Shown: positions 41,698 through 50,289 of the stretch, piece after piece
How the letters are laid out: each line of letters begins with the position of its first letter
How positions within the stretch are numbered: position 1 is the first letter of the stretch
DNA from: Bacteroidales bacterium
Lineage (GTDB): Bacteria; Bacteroidota; Bacteroidia; Bacteroidales; Muribaculaceae
Assembly (NCBI GenBank): GCA_004557385.1
Contig: SFEA01000001.1
Span: 80,655-144,654 of the forward strand
Reading direction: 5' to 3'
Length of the DNA stretch: 64,000 nucleotides
The notes under the pieces: model-generated
The model's database searches: none
What the model was told of the DNA's origin: nothing
What the model saw: the letters and a program-made list of their open reading frames with translations, nothing else
Translations under genes and position numbers: made by a program

Positions 41698-42288
41698 ATG
41701 AGAAATTTAAAAGACCTAAACGACGACTTGTTGGTAAGGCTGTACGTTGGGGGTGAATGTAAGGCTTTTGATACGTTGATAGAGCGATACAAAAATCGTG
41801 TATACACCTATATATTTCATCAGGTGCACGACGAATTTGTTTCGGACGACATTTTTCAGGAAACATTTGTAAAAGCCATCACTACTATACAGCAGGGACG
41901 ATACGTTGAGAACGGAAAGTTTCTGGCATGGATTACGCGCATAGCGCACAATTTAATTATCGACTATTTCCGTCAGGAGAAAGCCGAGAACTTGCAGTCG
42001 TGCGACAGTCAGGATGTGAATATCTTGAACAGAAAAGATTTGAGCGAGGACACTGTAGAAGACAATATGGTGTTGATGCAGATTCATGCCGACATACGCA
42101 GCCTTGTGCAGGCGTTGCCGATGTCGCAGCGCGAGGTGCTGCTGATGCGTTATTATAAGAATATGAGCTTCAAGGAAATTGCTGACGCAACCAATGTGAG
42201 CGTAAACACTGCGCTTGGCAGAATGCGTTATGCAATAATTAATATGCGTAGGCTTGCCAGCGAAAACCGTGTGTCGTTGACAGTTTGA
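41698..42288 (+). CDS. ECF-type RNA polymerase sigma factor
   Basis: The 196-residue protein has region 2 (about 20-90; VSDDIFQETFVKAITTI and FLAWITRIAHNLIIDYFRQ) and region 4 (about 130-185; LPMSQREVLLMRYYKNMSFKEIAD-type helix-turn-helix). No anti-sigma factor gene is next to it; the following gene encodes a 50-residue protein instead. This points to control by expression level or a small partner. The regulon is unknown. A promoter of the housekeeping type lies upstream. Confidence 0.9.
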   Translation: MRNLKDLNDDLLVRLYVGGECKAFDTLIERYKNRVYTYIFHQVHDEFVSDDIFQETFVKAITTIQQGRYVENGKFLAWITRIAHNLIIDYFRQEKAENLQSCDSQDVNILNRKDLSEDTVEDNMVLMQIHADIRSLVQALPMSQREVLLMRYYKNMSFKEIADATNVSVNTALGRMRYAIINMRRLASENRVSLTV

Positions 42289-42452
42289 TTTACTGGGCAT
42301 TTTTTGCTTTGTGATGATATTCCCAGATATGCAGGGTAGCAAGTGTTGTGCGGCTACATTTAATATATGTAAAAAAAGAAGGCGTAGATAAAATAATATG
42401 GCACGTCGGCTCGTTATATGAGCAGAACATATATAAAAAAAAACGATTGCCT

Positions 42453-42605
42453 ATGAATGAAATCTACACTAAAGTAAAAAACAACAACACCGATGCTGAG
42501 AAATGCCCAAAGCAACGCACTATTGATTTCTTAAAGCAGTTTGCAAGAATATGTGCTTACGAAAGAATGTTGAATGCAAACATGGGTAGTTTCCCGGCTA
42601 ATTGA
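42453..42605 (+). CDS. Small conserved-looking protein after the sigma factor
   Basis: The 50-residue frame MNEIYTK to MGSFPAN contains the pattern QRTIDFLKQFAR followed by a short acidic/hydrophobic end. I recall similar small Bacteroidetes proteins with a QxTxDFLxQFAR helix, all of unknown function. A longer in-frame extension upstream has no such similarity, so ATG 42453 is chosen. It lies 164 bases after the sigma gene and 32 bases before the next terminator stem. Candidates for its role are a sigma-associated small regulator or a simple neighbour. Confidence 0.58.
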   Translation: MNEIYTKVKNNNTDAEKCPKQRTIDFLKQFARICAYERMLNANMGSFPAN

Positions 42606-42636
42606 AAAAAAGAATTTTTTTACATTCGTTTTGCGT

Positions 42637-42685
42637 AATTGCCTGTTACAAATTTTGATGTTGTTTCAGGCAATTATTTTTATTT
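42637..42685 (+). terminator. Terminator between the sigma/small-protein unit and nrdJ
   Basis: A 9-bp stem (AATTGCCTG with CAGGCAATT, 21-base loop) is followed by ATTTTTATTT. Confidence 0.6.
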
Positions 42686-42784
42686 GCGGGGGTAGATGCA
42701 TGCGAAGATGCGCTTGGGTGTGCTGTGTGGGAAGTGCATATATAATGTGGAAAACTTTATCTTTTATATACAAATTATTTTCAT

Positions 42785-42792
42785 TAATTTTG
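42785..42792 (+). promoter_or_regulatory. -7 element of the nrdJ promoter
   Basis: TAATTTTG lies 55 bases before the nrdJ start. No TTG occurs at the -33 distance. I saw no B12 riboswitch in the short leader. Confidence 0.45.
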
Positions 42793-42847
42793 TGTTCGGC
42801 ATTAAAAGAACCGAATAGACAAAAACCGAACAGATATAAAATAGAAA

Positions 42848-45388
42848 ATGGCAACTTATAATTTTGATGAGGCATTCAAGGCTTCGACAGAATATTTCGG
42901 CGGCGACGAGCTTGCCGCAAAAGTGTGGGTTAGTAAATATGCATTGAAGGATAGTTACGGTAATTTATATGAACTCACGCCCGACGATATGCATCATAGG
43001 CTTGCAAAAGAGATTACGCGTATCGAGAACAAATATGAAAATGCGATGTCGGAAGACGAAGTGTTTGATTTGATTAAGCATTTCCGCTATATTGTACCAC
43101 AGGGCAGTCCGATGTCGGGTATCGGCAACGATTTTCAGGTTGGTTCGCTTTCAAACTGTTTTGTGATAGGGCTTGATGGCGAGCCTGACAGCTACGGCGG
43201 CATCATCAAGATGGACGAGGAGCAGGTGCAGCTGATGAAACGTCGTGGTGGCGTAGGTCACGACCTGTCGCATCTGCGTCCGAAAGGTTTTCCGGTGAAA
43301 AATTCGGCGTTGACGTCTACTGGCATTGTTCCGTTTATGGAACGCTATTCAAATAGCACCCGTGAGGTGGCTCAAGACGGTCGTCGTGGAGCGCTTATGC
43401 TCACCGTCAGCATCAAGCATCCCGAGTCGGAGGCGTTCATCGACGCTAAGATGACAGAAGGCAAGATTACCGGCGCCAACGTGTCGGTGCGCATCGACGA
43501 CGCTTTCATGAAGGCAGCAATCGACGGCACAGAATATGCGCAGACATTCCCAATCGATTCCGACAAACCTGAGTTGGTGAAGAACATCGATGCTCGCCAT
43601 TTGTGGGCAAAAATCATTCATAATGCGTGGAAGAGTGCCGAACCGGGTGTGTTGTTTTGGGACACTATCACTCGCGAGTCGGTGCCTGACTGTTATGCCG
43701 ACCTTGGATTCAAAACTATCTCTACCAATCCTTGCGGCGAAATTCCGTTGTGTCCTTACGACAGCTGTCGCCTGTTGGCAATCAACTTGTATTCGTATGT
43801 TGAAAACCCCTTCACACCCGAGGCTCGATTCAACTTTGATTTGTTCAAGAAACATGTGGCTGCTGCACAGCGCATAATGGACGATATCATCGACCTTGAG
43901 ATGGAAAAGATTGACAAGATTATCGACAAAATCAAGTCGGACCCCGAAACTGATGAGGTGAAATTCACCGAATTGAATTTGTGGACAAAGATTCGCAATA
44001 AGACCATCAAGGGCCGTCGTACGGGTGTTGGCACTACTGCCGAGGGTGATATGATAGCAGCTCTTGGTTTGCGCTATGGCACTGAAGAAGCCACTCAAAT
44101 GTCGGAAACAGTGCACAAAGCATTGGCATTGGCAGCCTATCGCTCGTCGATTAATCTTGCCAAGGAAAGAGGTGCATTTGAGGTGTACGATTTCAACCGC
44201 GAAGTGAACAACCCCTTCGTGAACCGTATATACGATGCCGACCCAGAGCTGCGTGAGTTGGCAAAGCAGTATGGCAGACGAAACATTGCGTGCCTCACGA
44301 TTGCTCCTACAGGCACAACCAGCCTGATGACGCAAACCACTTCTGGCATCGAACCGGTGTTCCTGCCTGTGTATAAACGTCGTCGCAAGGTGAACCCTAA
44401 CGACGTTGAGAGCCGTGTTGACTTTGTTGACGAAACAGGCGATGCATTTGAGGAGTATGTGGTTTATCATCACAAGTTCCTCACATGGATGCAGGTGAAC
44501 GGAATTGATGTTAAAGATAAATATACGCAGGACGAACTTGACGAATTGGTGAAGAAGTCGCCTTACTATAAAGCCACGTCGAACGACGTTGACTGGGTGC
44601 AAAAGGTGAGAATGCAGGGCCGTGTGCAGAAGTGGGTTGACCACTCAATCAGCGTAACCATCAATCTGCCGAACGATGTTAGTGAGAGCTTGGTTAACGA
44701 ATTATACGTAGAAGCTTGGCGAAACGGTTGCAAAGGCTGCACAGTATATCGCGACGGTTCGCGCTCAGGTGTGCTCATATCCACCAAGAAGGAGGAGAAG
44801 AAGTCGGGTCATGAGATGCACTACATGGCTGAAGAAGAACGGTTCCTGAAGCGCCCGATTGAACTTGATGCCGATGTTGTGCGCTTTCAAAACAACAAGG
44901 AAAAATGGATTGCATTCATCGGCTTGATAAATGGTCGTCCTTACGAGATTTTCACGGGACTTGCCGATGACGAGGAAGGCATATTCTGCCCGAAGTCGGT
45001 CACTAAGGGCAAGATTATTAAAGCCATTGACGAAAACGGAAACAAGCGCTATGACTTCCAGTTTATAAACAAACGTGGATATAAAACCACTATCGAGGGT
45101 TTGTCCGACAAGTTTAATCCGGAGTTTTGGAATTATGCAAAACTCATTTCGGGCGTGTTGCGCTATGGCATGCCTATCGACCAAGTGCTAAAGCTTGTTG
45201 GTGGATTGGAGCTTGATAGCCAGTCGATTAACACATGGAAGATGGGTGTTGAACGCGCATTGAAGAAGTATTTGCCAAACGGCACCAAGGCAAGCGGTCA
45301 GAAATGCCCGAATTGCGGAGCTGAAACGCTCATCTATCAGGAAGGTTGCTTGATTTGCACGTCGTGCGGCACATCGAAGTGCGGATAA
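42848..45388 (+). CDS. nrdJ: Adenosylcobalamin-dependent (class II) ribonucleotide reductase
   Basis: This 846-residue enzyme makes deoxyribonucleotides with adenosylcobalamin as radical source, with or without oxygen. The redox Cys in SLSNCFVIG (Cys104) and the active-site motif NPCGEIPL (Asn294, Cys296, Glu298) are visible. LTIAPTGTTSLM is the second phosphate/substrate loop. The C-terminal tail has four Cys in CPNCGAETLIYQEGCLICTSC, acting in re-reduction or zinc binding. No small radical-generating subunit is adjacent, which agrees with class II. It is followed by malQ after 62 bases. Confidence 0.94.
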   Translation: MATYNFDEAFKASTEYFGGDELAAKVWVSKYALKDSYGNLYELTPDDMHHRLAKEITRIENKYENAMSEDEVFDLIKHFRYIVPQGSPMSGIGNDFQVGSLSNCFVIGLDGEPDSYGGIIKMDEEQVQLMKRRGGVGHDLSHLRPKGFPVKNSALTSTGIVPFMERYSNSTREVAQDGRRGALMLTVSIKHPESEAFIDAKMTEGKITGANVSVRIDDAFMKAAIDGTEYAQTFPIDSDKPELVKNIDARHLWAKIIHNAWKSAEPGVLFWDTITRESVPDCYADLGFKTISTNPCGEIPLCPYDSCRLLAINLYSYVENPFTPEARFNFDLFKKHVAAAQRIMDDIIDLEMEKIDKIIDKIKSDPETDEVKFTELNLWTKIRNKTIKGRRTGVGTTAEGDMIAALGLRYGTEEATQMSETVHKALALAAYRSSINLAKERGAFEVYDFNREVNNPFVNRIYDADPELRELAKQYGRRNIACLTIAPTGTTSLMTQTTSGIEPVFLPVYKRRRKVNPNDVESRVDFVDETGDAFEEYVVYHHKFLTWMQVNGIDVKDKYTQDELDELVKKSPYYKATSNDVDWVQKVRMQGRVQKWVDHSISVTINLPNDVSESLVNELYVEAWRNGCKGCTVYRDGSRSGVLISTKKEEKKSGHEMHYMAEEERFLKRPIELDADVVRFQNNKEKWIAFIGLINGRPYEIFTGLADDEEGIFCPKSVTKGKIIKAIDENGNKRYDFQFINKRGYKTTIEGLSDKFNPEFWNYAKLISGVLRYGMPIDQVLKLVGGLELDSQSINTWKMGVERALKKYLPNGTKASGQKCPNCGAETLIYQEGCLICTSCGTSKCG

Positions 45389-45450
45389 GGCATCGTGGCA
45401 TGTAATGCGGATAAGATAAAAGGAAAATAACTAAATACTATAGGAACGAA

Positions 45451-48120
45451 ATGAAAGTAAAACTAACAATCAATTATCGCACCCAATGGGGCGAATCGGT
45501 GTATGTGTGCGGCAATACGCCAGTGCTTGGTTCAGGCAGCATTGAGCAAGCGCTGAAGCTGGAACCGGTGAGCGACTCCGATTGGGTTGCCGAGTTTGAT
45601 GTTAAGGAATTGCACAGCTTGGAGTATTCTTATTTGATTAAGACCGAGCATGGTGTGGTTCTTCGACGCGAGTGGGGCAAACGTCACACAGTAGCTGCAG
45701 TTGAAAATGCTTCGTCTGTTGTGGTCTACGACAATTGGCAAGACCTGCCTGACGATGCTCCGTTTTATTCCACAGCGTTCACAAAAGGCATTTTTTCGCG
45801 CAAGCAGTCGGGCAATGGCGTGGCTGCTTCGGGCGGCGATGTGGTGCTTAGTGTGTTTGCACCGATGATTAACTCTAATCAGCTTGTGGCGGTTGTAGGC
45901 GAGGGCGAACAGCTTGGCGGCTGGGATGTTCATAAGGCAAAGCCGTTGAATGGCAGCGAATTTCCCAAGTGGAGCATTACGCTTCATGGCGTCAGCGAAG
46001 CGCTTGAATATAAATTTGTAATCCTAAACGCATCCACTAAAGGACTTGAGGCTTGGGAATATGGCAATAACCGTCTGCTTGAAGTTGAACAAGCTGCAAA
46101 TGAAGTGACTGTGCTAAACAACCTTGTGCTGCGCAACCCGATGAGTCCATGGCGTGGGGCAGGTACGGCAATCCCGGTGTTCTCGCTTCGTAGCGCCGAC
46201 GATTTTGGCGTAGGTGATTTCTACGACTTGTTCAAGCTAATTGATTGGGCTGAAGCAACCGGTCAGAAAGTCATTCAGCTGTTGCCTATAAACGACACCA
46301 CCATGACCCGTACTTGGCTCGATTCATATCCTTATAATGCCAATTCCACTTTCGCCCTGCATCCGATGTATATCCGTCCCGATGCCATCGGCGAACTGGA
46401 AGATAAAGCAAAAGCCGAATGGGCTCGCGAAAAAGCTGCCTACCTTAATGGATTGGCAGTGGTAGACTATGAGGAGGTGAACGAACTTAAGGAGACATAC
46501 GTAAAAGCACTGTATGCCCAAATGGGCGAGAAGCTTGCGTCGACAATCGCATATCGCACATTTGTGAAGAACAATTTGTCGTGGCTTAAACCCTATGCTG
46601 CCTATAGCGTGCTGCGCGACCAGTTCAAAACAGCCGACTTTAACCGCTGGGGCGAACATGCTAAATATCAAGAAGAAAAGATTGACGCTTTTGTCGAAGC
46701 CAATCGCGATAAAATCAACTATGTATATTTTGTTCAATATCACCTCGACAAACAGCTGCGCGAAGTGCGCAACTATGCCCACAAGCATCATGTGGTGCTG
46801 AAAGGCGACATTCCAATCGGCATCAGCTCGTCGAGCGTTGACGCTTGGCTCAATCCCGAGTTGTTCCACATGGATTGCTCGGCTGGCGCTCCGCCCGACG
46901 ACTTCTCTATTATGGGACAAAATTGGGGATTCCCCACCTACAATTGGGAGGTGATGAAGCGCGACGGCTATCAGTGGTGGAAGAACCGTTTCCGCAAGAT
47001 GGCTGAATATTTTGATGCTTATCGCATCGACCATATCTTGGGGTTTTTCCGCATTTGGCAGATTCCTAATGACGCCATTCACGGGCTGTTGGGAACATTC
47101 TATCCGGCAATGCCTTACACTGCCGATGAGATGCGCAACAACTATGACTTCTGGATGAACCGCGAACGATTCACCAAGCCATACATACACGAAAGTTTCA
47201 TCTGGGACCTCTTTGGCGAGTACACCGAGGAAGTTAAGAGTAGATTCCTGATTAATCGCGGCGACTACCGTTACGACTTGCAAGAATTTGTGAGTACGCA
47301 GCGAGGTGTTAAAGAGTATTTCAACCAGTTTGAAGCCGACGACAAGAATCGCTGTATTAGCGAAGGCTTGATGCAGCTAATCGACGACGTGCTGTTTATT
47401 GTCGACCGCAACGATAGCAGCAAGTATCATCCACGCATCAGTGCCCAGAGCACACGCGTGTATCAAACGCTAAACGATTACGAGCGAGGATGCTTCAATC
47501 GCCTCTACGACGACTTCTTCTATCGTCGCCACAATCAGTTCTGGTATGAGAACGCCATGAGCAAGCTGCCGGTGCTTACCCAAAGCACCGAGATGCTGGT
47601 TTGCGGCGAAGACCTTGGCATGATTCCCGACTGCGTTGCCGACGTGATGCATTCTCAAAAATATCTCTCACTCGAAATTCCTCGCATGCCAAAGGAGGTT
47701 GGAGTTGAATTTGGTAACACCTATGCCTATCCCTATGCAAGTGTAGCCACCACGTCAACCCACGATATGAGCGGCATTCGCCAATGGTGGGAAGAGGACC
47801 CCTCAGCCACTCAGCGCTATTACAACCAAGTGCTGTGGCACGACGGCGCAGCACCTGCCCAAGCAACGCCTCAGCTTTGCCGTGAGATGGTGAGCAAATG
47901 CCTCGACGCTCCATCGATGCTCTGCATTCTTCCGTTGCAGGACTGGATGGCTATGGATGGCAACTTACGTCGCGCCGATGCTGCCGACGAGCGCATCAAT
48001 GTGCCAGCAAATAGCCGTCACTATTGGCGTTATCGCATGCACATCACCCTTGAACAGTTGCAAGCCGATGCTTCGTTTGCAGCTCTCGTGGCTGACTGTA
48101 TAAAGCAAAGTGGCAGATAA
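45451..48120 (+). CDS. malQ: 4-alpha-glucanotransferase with two starch-binding modules
   Basis: MalQ transfers glucan chains between maltodextrins in the cytoplasm. The 889-residue protein has two N-terminal CBM20-like modules (about 1-105 and 125-230; TQWGESVYVCGNTPVLGSG and GEGEQLGGWDVHKAKPL) and a GH77 catalytic domain. The catalytic nucleophile Asp lies in FDAYRIDHILGFFRIW, the acid/base Glu in CGEDLGMIP, and the third Asp in TSTHDMSGIRQWW. The arrangement matches plant DPE2 and Bacteroides MalQ. No signal peptide is present. Confidence 0.95.
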   Translation: MKVKLTINYRTQWGESVYVCGNTPVLGSGSIEQALKLEPVSDSDWVAEFDVKELHSLEYSYLIKTEHGVVLRREWGKRHTVAAVENASSVVVYDNWQDLPDDAPFYSTAFTKGIFSRKQSGNGVAASGGDVVLSVFAPMINSNQLVAVVGEGEQLGGWDVHKAKPLNGSEFPKWSITLHGVSEALEYKFVILNASTKGLEAWEYGNNRLLEVEQAANEVTVLNNLVLRNPMSPWRGAGTAIPVFSLRSADDFGVGDFYDLFKLIDWAEATGQKVIQLLPINDTTMTRTWLDSYPYNANSTFALHPMYIRPDAIGELEDKAKAEWAREKAAYLNGLAVVDYEEVNELKETYVKALYAQMGEKLASTIAYRTFVKNNLSWLKPYAAYSVLRDQFKTADFNRWGEHAKYQEEKIDAFVEANRDKINYVYFVQYHLDKQLREVRNYAHKHHVVLKGDIPIGISSSSVDAWLNPELFHMDCSAGAPPDDFSIMGQNWGFPTYNWEVMKRDGYQWWKNRFRKMAEYFDAYRIDHILGFFRIWQIPNDAIHGLLGTFYPAMPYTADEMRNNYDFWMNRERFTKPYIHESFIWDLFGEYTEEVKSRFLINRGDYRYDLQEFVSTQRGVKEYFNQFEADDKNRCISEGLMQLIDDVLFIVDRNDSSKYHPRISAQSTRVYQTLNDYERGCFNRLYDDFFYRRHNQFWYENAMSKLPVLTQSTEMLVCGEDLGMIPDCVADVMHSQKYLSLEIPRMPKEVGVEFGNTYAYPYASVATTSTHDMSGIRQWWEEDPSATQRYYNQVLWHDGAAPAQATPQLCREMVSKCLDAPSMLCILPLQDWMAMDGNLRRADAADERINVPANSRHYWRYRMHITLEQLQADASFAALVADCIKQSGR

Positions 48121-48123
48121 CGT

Positions 48124-48157
48124 GCAAATGCAATAAATGAAATTTCCTTGCATTTGC
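48124..48157. terminator. Weak hairpin after malQ
   Basis: A perfect 10-bp stem (GCAAATGCAA with TTGCATTTGC, 14-base loop) follows the malQ stop closely, but no T-run follows. It may be an RNA end-stabilising structure. Confidence 0.35.
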
Positions 48158-48211
48158 ATGAGTGTGCAAAGAATAGTTTTGATTGGTTGTTTAAAAAGTT
48201 GCGTATAAATT

Positions 48212-48241
48212 TTGACTAACCACCAAAAATGAGTAATTTTG
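48212..48241 (+). promoter_or_regulatory. tRNA-Arg promoter
   Basis: TTTG ending at 48214 is followed after 19 bases by TAATTTTG (48234-48241). The tRNA begins 45 bases downstream. Confidence 0.65.
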
Positions 48242-48285
48242 CAACGCTTTAAGGCAGATATGTCCTGATGCAAGGAAATAAGGAT

Positions 48286-48359
48286 GGTCTCGTAGCTCAG
48301 TTGGATAGAGCAACAGCCTTCTAAGCTGTGGGTCGAGCGTTCGAATCGCTCCGGGATCA
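48286..48359 (+). tRNA. tRNA-Arg (anticodon TCT)
   Basis: The 74-base cloverleaf has anticodon stem ACAGC/GCTGT with loop CTTCTAA, giving TCT. The acceptor stem GGTCTCG pairs with CGGGATC through two wobble pairs. The D-arm TAGCTCAGTTGGATAGAGC and T-loop TTCGAAT are standard. No CCA is encoded. Confidence 0.93.
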
Positions 48360-48365
48360 CTTGAG

Positions 48366-48396
48366 AAAATCGCTGGCAGAGATGTCAGCGATTTTT
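48366..48396 (+). terminator. tRNA-Arg terminator
   Basis: A 10-bp stem (AAAATCGCTG with CAGCGATTTT, 10-base loop) is followed by further T residues. Confidence 0.75.
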
Positions 48397-48438
48397 GTAT
48401 TATTACGTACATGTGCACGATTTTGCTCATCTATATAG

Positions 48439-48446
48439 TAACTTTG
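48439..48446 (+). promoter_or_regulatory. -7 element before the DUF1848 gene
   Basis: TAACTTTG matches the consensus and lies 28 bases before the start. No TTG occurs 19-23 bases upstream. Confidence 0.45.
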
Positions 48447-48473
48447 CAAAAAGTATAAAGCAAGAGATGCAAT

Positions 48474-49421
48474 ATGGCGCATAAGAAGATTGTAATTCGT
48501 AATGAACAAGGCGGTGATGTTGAGGCTGTTGCACCGGTGATAGTGTCGGCAAGTAGGGCTACGGATATTCCTGCTTTTTATGCTGATTGGTTCTTCAATC
48601 GCCTTGATAAGGGCTATGCATCGTGGCGAAATCCTTTTAATGGCAAGAATAGCTATGTGTCGTTTGCAAACATGCGTTTTGTGGTGTTTTGGTCAAAGAA
48701 TCCGAAACCGCTTATTCCGTATTTGCCAATTCTGCAAGAAAAAGGCATAGGCTTCTATATCCAATTTACGCTGAATGACTATGATGCTGAACAGTTAGAA
48801 CCCGGGGTGCCTCGGCTTGCTGAAAGAATTGACACATTTAAAAGAATCGTTGACGAATATGGCGTTGGGAGCGTTGTTTGGCGGTTTGACCCGCTGATTC
48901 TTACTGAAAAGATATCGCCGGAATTGCTTTTGCATAGAATTTCAGCCATTGCGGAGCAACTGAAAGGCTATACGGAGAAGTTAGTATTCAGTTTTGCCGA
49001 CATTGCCGGTTATCGTAGTGTGGCACGCAATCTTCGTGCTGCAGGAATAAATTATAGAGAGTGGGACACTGAAACGATGTCGGCTTTTGCTCGCCAACTG
49101 GCGGAGTTGAGGCTACCATTTTGCTTTGCCACTTGTGCAGAGGCTATTGATTTGGAAGAATTTGCCATAGAGCATAATCGCTGCATAGATCCGGAATTGA
49201 TAGCTCGCCGTTCGCCCGATGATGTTGAATTGAAATCATTTTTGCGACGTGCAAAGCCGGATAGCGGTCAACGAAAACTGTGCGGCTGTATCCTCTCAAA
49301 AGACATCGGAGCCTACAACACTTGCCCGCACCTCTGCTGCTACTGCTACGCCAACTATTCGCCACAAACGGTGATGAATAATTTCAGAAAGCACACAAAT
49401 TCTTCAGAATCAATAATATAG
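48474..49421 (+). CDS. DUF1848 family protein with C-terminal cysteine cluster
   Basis: The 315-residue protein matches the DUF1848 family (PVIVSASRATDIPAFYADWF, FVVFWSKNPKPLIPYL, VVWRFDPLILTEKIS). The fold is thought to resemble radical-SAM-type barrels, but the usual CxxxCxxC near the N-terminus is absent. Near the C-terminus there is instead a dense cluster, KLCGCILSKDIGAYNTC followed by PHLCCYCYAN, with six Cys that could bind an iron-sulfur centre. The reaction is unknown. It has its own -7 box and stands between tRNA-Arg and the accessory cassette. Confidence 0.8.
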   Translation: MAHKKIVIRNEQGGDVEAVAPVIVSASRATDIPAFYADWFFNRLDKGYASWRNPFNGKNSYVSFANMRFVVFWSKNPKPLIPYLPILQEKGIGFYIQFTLNDYDAEQLEPGVPRLAERIDTFKRIVDEYGVGSVVWRFDPLILTEKISPELLLHRISAIAEQLKGYTEKLVFSFADIAGYRSVARNLRAAGINYREWDTETMSAFARQLAELRLPFCFATCAEAIDLEEFAIEHNRCIDPELIARRSPDDVELKSFLRRAKPDSGQRKLCGCILSKDIGAYNTCPHLCCYCYANYSPQTVMNNFRKHTNSSESII

Positions 49422-49423
49422 GT

Positions 49424-49483
49424 ATGAAAAACACATCTGCAGCGGATATTATCCAAACAATTCTTATTGGAGTATTACTGTAG
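49424..49483 (+). CDS. 19-residue ORF, possibly a decayed small protein
   Basis: Two bases after the DUF1848 stop, a short frame encodes MKNTSAADIIQTILIGVLL. The start resembles the N-terminus of the short Bacteroidetes 'smalltalk' proteins (about 30 residues), cut off before their conserved end. It could be a remnant or chance. Confidence 0.3.
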   Translation: MKNTSAADIIQTILIGVLL

Positions 49484-49513
49484 ATCAACCGACAAAAATT
49501 TCGGGAAAAACTA

Positions 49514-49544
49514 TTGACAAAGCAAATCATATTTCATATCTTTG
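49514..49544 (+). promoter_or_regulatory. Promoter of the RHS-type cassette
   Basis: TTG (49514-49516) and TATCTTTG (49537-49544) are 20 bases apart. The start codon is 26 bases downstream of the -7 box. Confidence 0.65.
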
Positions 49545-49569
49545 AAGAAAGAAAATCAAATCAATAGCC

Positions 49570-50289
49570 ATGAAAGTCAGGTTTTACATATTGACCTTTA
49601 TGCTGATAATCTGTATTTGGGCTGCTTCGGCTAAAGCAATACCGATACTCGATAGAATGCACGGCCTCGACCTCTATGACTCCGAAGCCCGTTGGTACGA
49701 CTCGCTGCTTGGCCGCACCACCACAATGGATCCCGAAGCGGAAAAATACTATTCATTCTCACCCTACCTCTGGTGCGCCGGGAATCCGGTGAGATATATG
49801 GATGAGAGAGGGGATAGCATAGTAGTGCTGAGTTTTCAGAATAACGGATGGAAGCATATAGCTTTATTGATTAAGGACGAGGATAATAAATGGAGATATT
49901 TTTCTGTTAATGGAGATGTGATATGGAATGAATCATATGGAGCAGTTGGATTGCCTAAAGACGATTTGGGAGAACATAGTTTTATAAGTCCATACGATTT
50001 TTTGGAGTGCGAATATAATTCAAGTGGATCTTACTTGAATAAAAAAATTAACACTTATGGATATGACTTGGCATATATCATACCTTCATCTCCAGAACAA
50101 GAAATAGAGATGATAGACTCCTTTAAGAGCAGTAGCAAAAAAAGATATGACCTTATTACAAATAATTGCGCAACAGCTGTAAACAATGCCATAAGTAAAG
50201 CATTTAAAATGCGTATTAGTTCTTGGTGGCCAGATTCATCATATGACGAAATCAAGAAACGCATAAAAGGAATGGAGGTAAAGAAATAA
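49570..50289 (+). CDS. Secreted mini-RHS protein with C-terminal His/Cys effector-like domain
   Basis: This 239-residue protein has a signal peptide (about 1-23, ending SAKA), then only the last motif of an RHS repeat-associated core (about 31-82; LDLYDSEARWYDSLLGRTT, DPEAEKYYSFSPYLWCAGN, PVRYMDERGD). The large YD-repeat shell of normal RHS proteins is missing. From about residue 83 the sequence turns AT-rich and carries a separate domain with GWKHIALLI (His96) and YDLITNNCATAVNNAI (Cys200). A His/Cys pair in this order resembles permuted NlpC/P60 or LRAT-type papain folds, but this is a guess. The next gene overlaps by one base. In known RHS and polymorphic toxins the domain after this core is the toxin, so a periplasmic or secreted toxin is the leading idea. 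Confidence 0.7.
   Translation: MKVRFYILTFMLIICIWAASAKAIPILDRMHGLDLYDSEARWYDSLLGRTTTMDPEAEKYYSFSPYLWCAGNPVRYMDERGDSIVVLSFQNNGWKHIALLIKDEDNKWRYFSVNGDVIWNESYGAVGLPKDDLGEHSFISPYDFLECEYNSSGSYLNKKINTYGYDLAYIIPSSPEQEIEMIDSFKSSSKKRYDLITNNCATAVNNAISKAFKMRISSWWPDSSYDEIKKRIKGMEVKK

Noticed and set aside
42606..42847. Cobalamin riboswitch before the B12-dependent reductase
   Set aside because: The leader is short and lacks the B12-box and the multi-stem layout; only a terminator and a -7 box are seen.
43349..44644. A 431-codon frame opposite nrdJ
   Set aside because: It is antisense to the catalytic core of a conserved enzyme, and its Cys/His-rich composition reflects the complement of common codons.
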